64,000 nt of DNA, taken from the NCBI GenBank assembly GCA_017535785.1, contig JAFXTN010000003.1:51119-115118 (forward strand), in the 5' to 3' direction. Below, piece after piece: positions 60,354-64,000 of the stretch. The number at the start of each line of letters is the position of its first letter. Position 1 is the first letter of the stretch. Source of the DNA: Butyrivibrio sp. GTDB taxonomy: Bacteria > Bacillota > Clostridia > Lachnospirales > Lachnospiraceae. Position numbers and translations under genes: made by a program. A model generated the notes under the pieces. It made no database searches and had not been told where the DNA came from. It was given only the letters and a program-made list of their open reading frames with translations.

Positions 60354-61343
60354 ATGGCAGCGATTTTCTTTGATGATAAAAAAAGAATAGCGATAAGGCT
60401 GATGACGTTTCTTTTGACGACAGCTCTTTTGACAGGGATATGTTCCTTGAATGCAGAGGCGGCCGGACCCACCAAGATCGATGCGATGACCTTCAGGATG
60501 AACACGGATATCACAACCGTCCACATCGGAAGCGACGTCACGGAGATAACGCCCGGCGCGTTCAAGAGCCTTATGAAGCTCCGTTCGATAACGGTGAGCG
60601 AGAACAATCCGTTTTATGCTTCATACAGCAACTGTCTGTATAACAAGGATATGACCGAGCTTTTGTGCTTCCCGCCTGCGCTTGACGGAGCAATGATTCC
60701 ATCTTCCGTGACATCGATCGGTGAGTACGCGCTGACAGGAGTCGGTGGAAAGCTCAAGGACGACATCAGGACGGTGATCAAGAACCAGGCTGATGCGAAC
60801 CTTAAGCTTGAGGATGTTCCGGGCGAGCATTTCATCCACACTAAATATGGCGTGAAGTGGAGAGAGGCCGACGGAAGCTATTCGGAGCCTGATACCGAGT
60901 TAAAAAAGCTGGTGGCATCGGTCATTGATTTTAGCACCGACGAAAACATGACGCAGAATGCCCAGCTTGAGAGATGCTTTAAGTATCTGGTTGATTTTTC
61001 TGCTTATGAGAGAGATAACGAAGTTCCTGTGGGAAATTGGACGGGAGCTTACGCAAAAGATATGCTTATGGAGGGCAAGGGAAACTGCTACAATTACGCA
61101 GCGGCATTTGCCTATATCGCAAAGGGACTTGGCTATGACGCCAAGGTCTGCACTGGAACCGTTTTATCGTCGCTTGGCGGTCAGACACCTCACGCGTGGA
61201 CAGAGGTCAAGGTGAACAGGACCTGGTACATATTCGACGCCGAGATGCAGGATGCGAAGGGCAGCGGATATTACAAACAGACTTATGAGAATTACCCGAC
61301 AAAACCGCTTGAAAAAGCGGCAGCGATCACAGTTAGTTATTGA
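60354..61343 (+). CDS. Exported leucine-rich-repeat and transglutaminase protein
   Basis: This 329-residue protein carries a signal peptide (about 1-38, ending AEAA), a BspA-like leucine-rich repeat region (about 45-125, TTVHIGSDVTEITPGAFKSLMKLRSITV) and a transglutaminase core (about 220-300). The core has Cys in EGKGNCYNYAAAFAYI, His in TPHAWTEVKVN and Asp in WYIFDAEMQD, so the triad is complete. The ATG at 60354 has AAAAGGA seven bases upstream and follows the previous stop by 15 bases; the operon likely includes three genes. Confidence 0.83.
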   Translation: MAAIFFDDKKRIAIRLMTFLLTTALLTGICSLNAEAAGPTKIDAMTFRMNTDITTVHIGSDVTEITPGAFKSLMKLRSITVSENNPFYASYSNCLYNKDMTELLCFPPALDGAMIPSSVTSIGEYALTGVGGKLKDDIRTVIKNQADANLKLEDVPGEHFIHTKYGVKWREADGSYSEPDTELKKLVASVIDFSTDENMTQNAQLERCFKYLVDFSAYERDNEVPVGNWTGAYAKDMLMEGKGNCYNYAAAFAYIAKGLGYDAKVCTGTVLSSLGGQTPHAWTEVKVNRTWYIFDAEMQDAKGSGYYKQTYENYPTKPLEKAAAITVSY

Positions 61344-61365
61344 GTTTTCGGAAGGAGCCGTTTTT

Positions 61366-61785
61366 ATGAGACGAGTACTTGGAATATCGGTCGTATTCTT
61401 AGGCGCTCTGGTATGCGTCCTCTTATTTAATATGTTTTTGTGCGCGATCGTACCTCCTTACAAGGATGTGATAAAATCGATGGTTTCACAGGATACCGAG
61501 ATCCCTGTTGTTGAAGTGAGTGAAGGTGTGACCATAGTAAGACAGAATAACGAGGTGCGCTATATAACCCCGGAGACTGAGACTTCAAGCGATGAAGAAG
61601 ATGCTTCGATGAAAGAGGCCAACGAGTATTTCGATAACCTCGGGAAAAAAGCTGAATCTGAAGCTTCGCAAGATGCTTGCGGTGAGGAGCCTGTGATAGT
61701 CGACAGACAATATTACGAAGACTGCGGAACGGGAAAAGGATACTGGGTACTTACTTACGAAGACGGAAGAAAAGTGGTAGAATGA
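61366..61785 (+). CDS. Single-pass membrane protein of unknown function
   Basis: A 139-residue protein begins MRRVLGISVVFLGALVC and has one N-terminal membrane helix (about 3-28). The outer part is acidic and includes a Tyr/Gly-rich end (YEDCGTGKGYWVLTYEDG). GGAAGGAG lies upstream of the ATG at 61366; an upstream in-frame extension lies inside the previous gene. It follows the LRR-transglutaminase gene by 22 bases. Confidence 0.7.
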   Translation: MRRVLGISVVFLGALVCVLLFNMFLCAIVPPYKDVIKSMVSQDTEIPVVEVSEGVTIVRQNNEVRYITPETETSSDEEDASMKEANEYFDNLGKKAESEASQDACGEEPVIVDRQYYEDCGTGKGYWVLTYEDGRKVVE

Positions 61786-61940
61786 GTAAGAATCAAAAAT
61801 ACAGATTTGGCAAAGGAGCCTTAACTTGGGAGTTTTCCCGGGTTTTGGCTTTTTATTTGCGGTGAATAATGTTTGATGATAAACTAAATTGGTTGTGAAA
61901 TTTAGTTTCAAATTTTTGGAGCTTTTTGGAGAGTTTGATA

Positions 61941-63008
61941 ATGAAGAAGTTTTTATTGGCTATAGGAGTTATGTCTCTGCTGATAGCTTTGGTAGTTACA
62001 GGCTGTAATGTAGGGGATCGGGAAAAGCAGAATTTCACGGAAGATAAAATAGATACAGAAAATGTTACCGAGCCGGATCTGTCACAGATGAAGGTCGGTG
62101 TTTGTATATATCGCTTTTCGGATAATTACATGACTCTTTTCAGAAGAGAGCTTGAGTCATATTTGTTGAAACAGGGATTTTCAAAAGAGAATATTTTGAT
62201 ACTTGATTCCGCTGACAGCGAGATCGTTCAGGACAGACATGTAAGGACTTTTATTGAAGAGGGCGTGAATGCGCTTATAGTAAATCCTGTCGATCCCACG
62301 GATGTTAAGACCATTACAAATCTGGCGGTCGAGGCGGATATCCCGCTTGTTTATATCAACAGAGAGCCTGACGGAGACGAAGAAGTCAGATGGGAAGAGG
62401 GCGGCTGGAACGTCACTTATGTTGGATGCGATGCAAGGCAGTCCGGAACGATCCAGGGTAAGATCATTGCAGATCTTGGCATTGAGAATATTGATAAGAA
62501 CAACGACGGTGTCGTTCAATATATCATGATCGAGGGCGATCCCGGAAATGCAGATACACAGTTCAGAACGGAGTACTGCATCAAGGCGCTTACCGATGCG
62601 GGACTTGAGAGCGAGTGTTTGTTCAAGGGCTTCGGTAATTGGGAGCGAGGCGTGGCTGAGGAACGTGTTGCCGAAGCTATACAGAGCTTTCCGAATGCAG
62701 AGGTTATCTTCTGCAACAACGATGCCATGGCGCTCGGAGCTCTTTCAGCTGTTGAGAAGGCAGGGATAAGAGCGGGAAAAGAGGTCAAGATAGTCGGAGT
62801 TGACGCTCTTACCGATGTGCTCATCGCTGTTCTTGAAGGACAGATGGCGGGAACTGTGTTTAATAACTACGTTGACCAGGCGCATTTTACTGCGGATGCG
62901 GTGATCAATTATCTTAATAAAGAAAACAATCCGCACTATATCGGTTGCGATTACGTGGCCGTAACAGCGGACAATGCACAGACGATACTTGAGAACCTCG
63001 CTCACTGA
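61941..63008 (+). CDS. mglB: Galactose/glucose-type substrate-binding lipoprotein
   Basis: This is a class I periplasmic-binding-fold lipoprotein of 355 residues with lipobox VTGC (Cys22). Sugar-contact regions fit the MglB type: FSDNYMTLFRREL (like MglB DDNFM), VNPVDP, INREPDGDEEV, EGDPGNADTQFRTEYC, NNDAMALGALSAVEKAG and VGVDAL. The start at 61941 has GGAGAG upstream and gives a proper signal peptide. No sugar permease or ATPase is next to it. A terminator overlaps the end of the coding sequence. Ligand galactose or glucose is likely but not proven. Confidence 0.87.
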   Translation: MKKFLLAIGVMSLLIALVVTGCNVGDREKQNFTEDKIDTENVTEPDLSQMKVGVCIYRFSDNYMTLFRRELESYLLKQGFSKENILILDSADSEIVQDRHVRTFIEEGVNALIVNPVDPTDVKTITNLAVEADIPLVYINREPDGDEEVRWEEGGWNVTYVGCDARQSGTIQGKIIADLGIENIDKNNDGVVQYIMIEGDPGNADTQFRTEYCIKALTDAGLESECLFKGFGNWERGVAEERVAEAIQSFPNAEVIFCNNDAMALGALSAVEKAGIRAGKEVKIVGVDALTDVLIAVLEGQMAGTVFNNYVDQAHFTADAVINYLNKENNPHYIGCDYVAVTADNAQTILENLAH

Positions 63009-63026
63009 GCGGGTTCTTTTCTTTTT
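62993..63026 (+). terminator. Terminator overlapping the end of mglB
   Basis: GAACC-T-CGCTC (62993-63003) pairs with GAGCGGGTTC (63007-63016), followed by TTTTCTTTTT. The first arm lies within the last codons of mglB. Confidence 0.85.
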
Positions 63027-63128
63027 ATACTCTTTTAAGAAATCGGGAAATGTCTTTATAGTAAAATATAAATACACCTAAGGATTAATTTTGGCAGCGT
63101 TGGCGATTCTTTTCCAAGCGGAGGTAAT

Positions 63129-63806
63129 ATGCGAGATACCACACAGATTACCTATGGAGACGGCATCGTGAGCGTAGAGCTTACTTCGGATAGCACAAGC
63201 GATATACCTGCACCCGCGATCCGATTTGGCGACTATGAGCAGTTGCTTGAATCCTGTTTTACAAGAAAAGAGCTCGATGAAATCTATCGGGGTGATCATG
63301 CAAGTCTCACCTTTTCTTTTGTCATGTCCGATGATCCCAAGGAAATAGATGAATATGAAACGATCTCCACGGCTGTGCGCAGAGCATCCAAGAGCCTGGG
63401 AAAGCTCAACGAAGGCTTCGCCTTGAAAATGAAAGCGGTTAAAAGTGTGGGAAGCGGAGAGGAGCTGCCGCTTGATAATCTCATCCGAAATGTGGAGCTT
63501 CAGATCGAGATCCCGCTTTATCTTGCGCGCGAGGACAGGGATTATTATCTCATAACCGATTCCCTCGGAGCCTGCAAGATATATGAAGACTACGATGTTG
63601 ACGCAGATACTCTGTCTGTAAATACCGGCACGGTCGGAACCAGCATGCTTCTTTATATGGAGACCTTCAGGGAGTCTCCCGTAGCCGATACCGGAAGAGA
63701 CGGAATTAAACCACAATTCGTCTTCTGCGGCCTAATTATCGCACTACTTGCTCTTTGGCAGTATATTACCGGAATTCGGAGACATAAATTAAAGGAACAA
63801 CGGTGA
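63129..63806 (+). CDS. C-terminally anchored membrane protein of unknown function
   Basis: This 225-residue protein has no signal peptide, a soluble N-terminal body (about 1-190) rich in acidic residues and one membrane helix near the end (about 196-215, FVFCGLIIALLALWQYI) with a basic tail. The body lacks a motif I recognise (VMSDDPKEIDEY, LYLAREDRDYYLITD). GCGGAGGTAAT precedes the ATG. It could be tail-anchored in the cytoplasm or the C-terminal remnant of a longer exported protein whose front has been lost. Confidence 0.7.
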   Translation: MRDTTQITYGDGIVSVELTSDSTSDIPAPAIRFGDYEQLLESCFTRKELDEIYRGDHASLTFSFVMSDDPKEIDEYETISTAVRRASKSLGKLNEGFALKMKAVKSVGSGEELPLDNLIRNVELQIEIPLYLAREDRDYYLITDSLGACKIYEDYDVDADTLSVNTGTVGTSMLLYMETFRESPVADTGRDGIKPQFVFCGLIIALLALWQYITGIRRHKLKEQR

Positions 63807-63886
63807 TCAAAAGTGCGCATAAATAGCTTAACCATGCACGTTATAGCGATTTTTGCAAAAAATACAAATTTTTATTGAAAAAGATA

Positions 63887-63915
63887 TTGCTTTTCTATTT
63901 TGTACGAGATATAAT
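63887..63915 (+). promoter_or_regulatory. Promoter of the tRNA-Pro gene
   Basis: TTGCTT (63887-63892), 17 bases and TATAAT (63910-63915). The predicted start is about 63922, just ahead of the tRNA. Confidence 0.78.
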
Positions 63916-63927
63916 GGAGAACGTCGT

Positions 63928-64000
63928 CGGGGTGTGGCTCAGTTGGTAGAGCACTATCTTAGGGAGGTAGGGGCCGCGTGTTCGAATCACGTCACTCCGA
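63928..64000 (+). tRNA. tRNA-Pro (anticodon AGG)
   Basis: A full 73-nt cloverleaf ends exactly at the last base of the window. The acceptor stem CGGGGTG/CACTCCG has C1-G72 and discriminator A73, which are proline identity features. The anticodon stem CTATC/GGTAG holds the loop TTAGGGA, so the anticodon is AGG (63961-63963) and G37 follows. The T stem GCGTG/CACGT and loop TTCGAAT are normal. Bacterial proline tRNAs usually have UGG, GGG or CGG; AGG is rare. Any CCA lies beyond the window. Confidence 0.93.

Noticed and set aside
63078-63716. A 212-codon minus-strand frame over the C-terminally anchored protein
   Set aside because: The plus-strand gene has a strong ribosome site and a plausible membrane helix; the reverse frame has neither.

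Overview
The window reads as an ordinary chromosomal stretch of an anaerobic low-to-mid GC Firmicute, most likely a Lachnospiraceae member close to Butyrivibrio or Roseburia. The reasons are the stp-prkC-rsgA block, the early-cobalt (anaerobic) corrin pathway, many lipoproteins with Ser/Glu/Ala-rich linkers, sigma-A type promoters, strong AGGAGG ribosome sites and an orphan clpC-radA stretch. The family call is an inference from gene content; no marker gene was compared. There are no rRNA genes, phage, insertion sequences or CRISPR arrays.

Layout. 1-4.4 kb: PP2C phosphatase, PASTA kinase, RsgA GTPase and a histidine phosphatase, closed by a strong terminator. 4.4-9.1 kb: an Asn-rich repeat surface protein, methylglyoxal synthase, a lipoprotein with an apparently leaderless mRNA, and a flotillin. 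9.1-12.8 kb: a heterodimeric ABC transporter behind tandem palindromic operators. 12.9-15.3 kb: a large adenosine-deaminase-fold protein with a C-terminal Rossmann/SLOG-like domain. 15.4-17.8 kb: two tandem transglutaminase-like lipoproteins. 17.9-29.6 kb: a cobalamin-riboswitch operon with an exported CbiK fused to a NEAT-like domain, a substrate-binding lipoprotein with a similar domain, CbiC, CbiD, CbiF, a FecCD/FecE transporter, a CbiG-CbiH fusion and a CbiJ-CbiE-CbiT fusion. 29.7-30.1 kb: a non-annotated, par/Fst-like type I toxin-antitoxin locus with convergent RNAs.

30.2-38.8 kb: lipoproteins, an Rrf2 regulator with aldo/keto reductase, divergent metY, an acyltransferase, small genes and cbiA under its own promoter. 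39-42.9 kb: a hybrid histidine kinase with HPt and its receiver-only partner. 42.9-50.9 kb: pyrFE, small membrane proteins, an M29 aminopeptidase with a long N-terminal extension, and purE-M-N-D. 50.9-57.5 kb: an SH3 membrane protein, a GntR regulator, clpC with a histone-H1-like tail, a small conserved protein and radA. 57.5-63.8 kb: surface proteins (one with a QTGD sorting-type signal, two with transglutaminase folds), a galactose-type binding lipoprotein and a C-terminally anchored protein. The window ends exactly on the last base of a tRNA-Pro(AGG).

How parts work together. The B12 operon and the distant cbiA cover most of corrin-ring synthesis up to the a,c-diamide, but cbiL, cbiP, cbiB and the lower-loop genes are not here. 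The exported chelatase together with a NEAT-bearing binding protein and permease suggests that tetrapyrrole capture and cobalt insertion are coupled at the cell surface; this is a hypothesis. The strongest candidates for undescribed biology are this surface chelatase system, the deaminase-SLOG fusion and the type I toxin-antitoxin locus.
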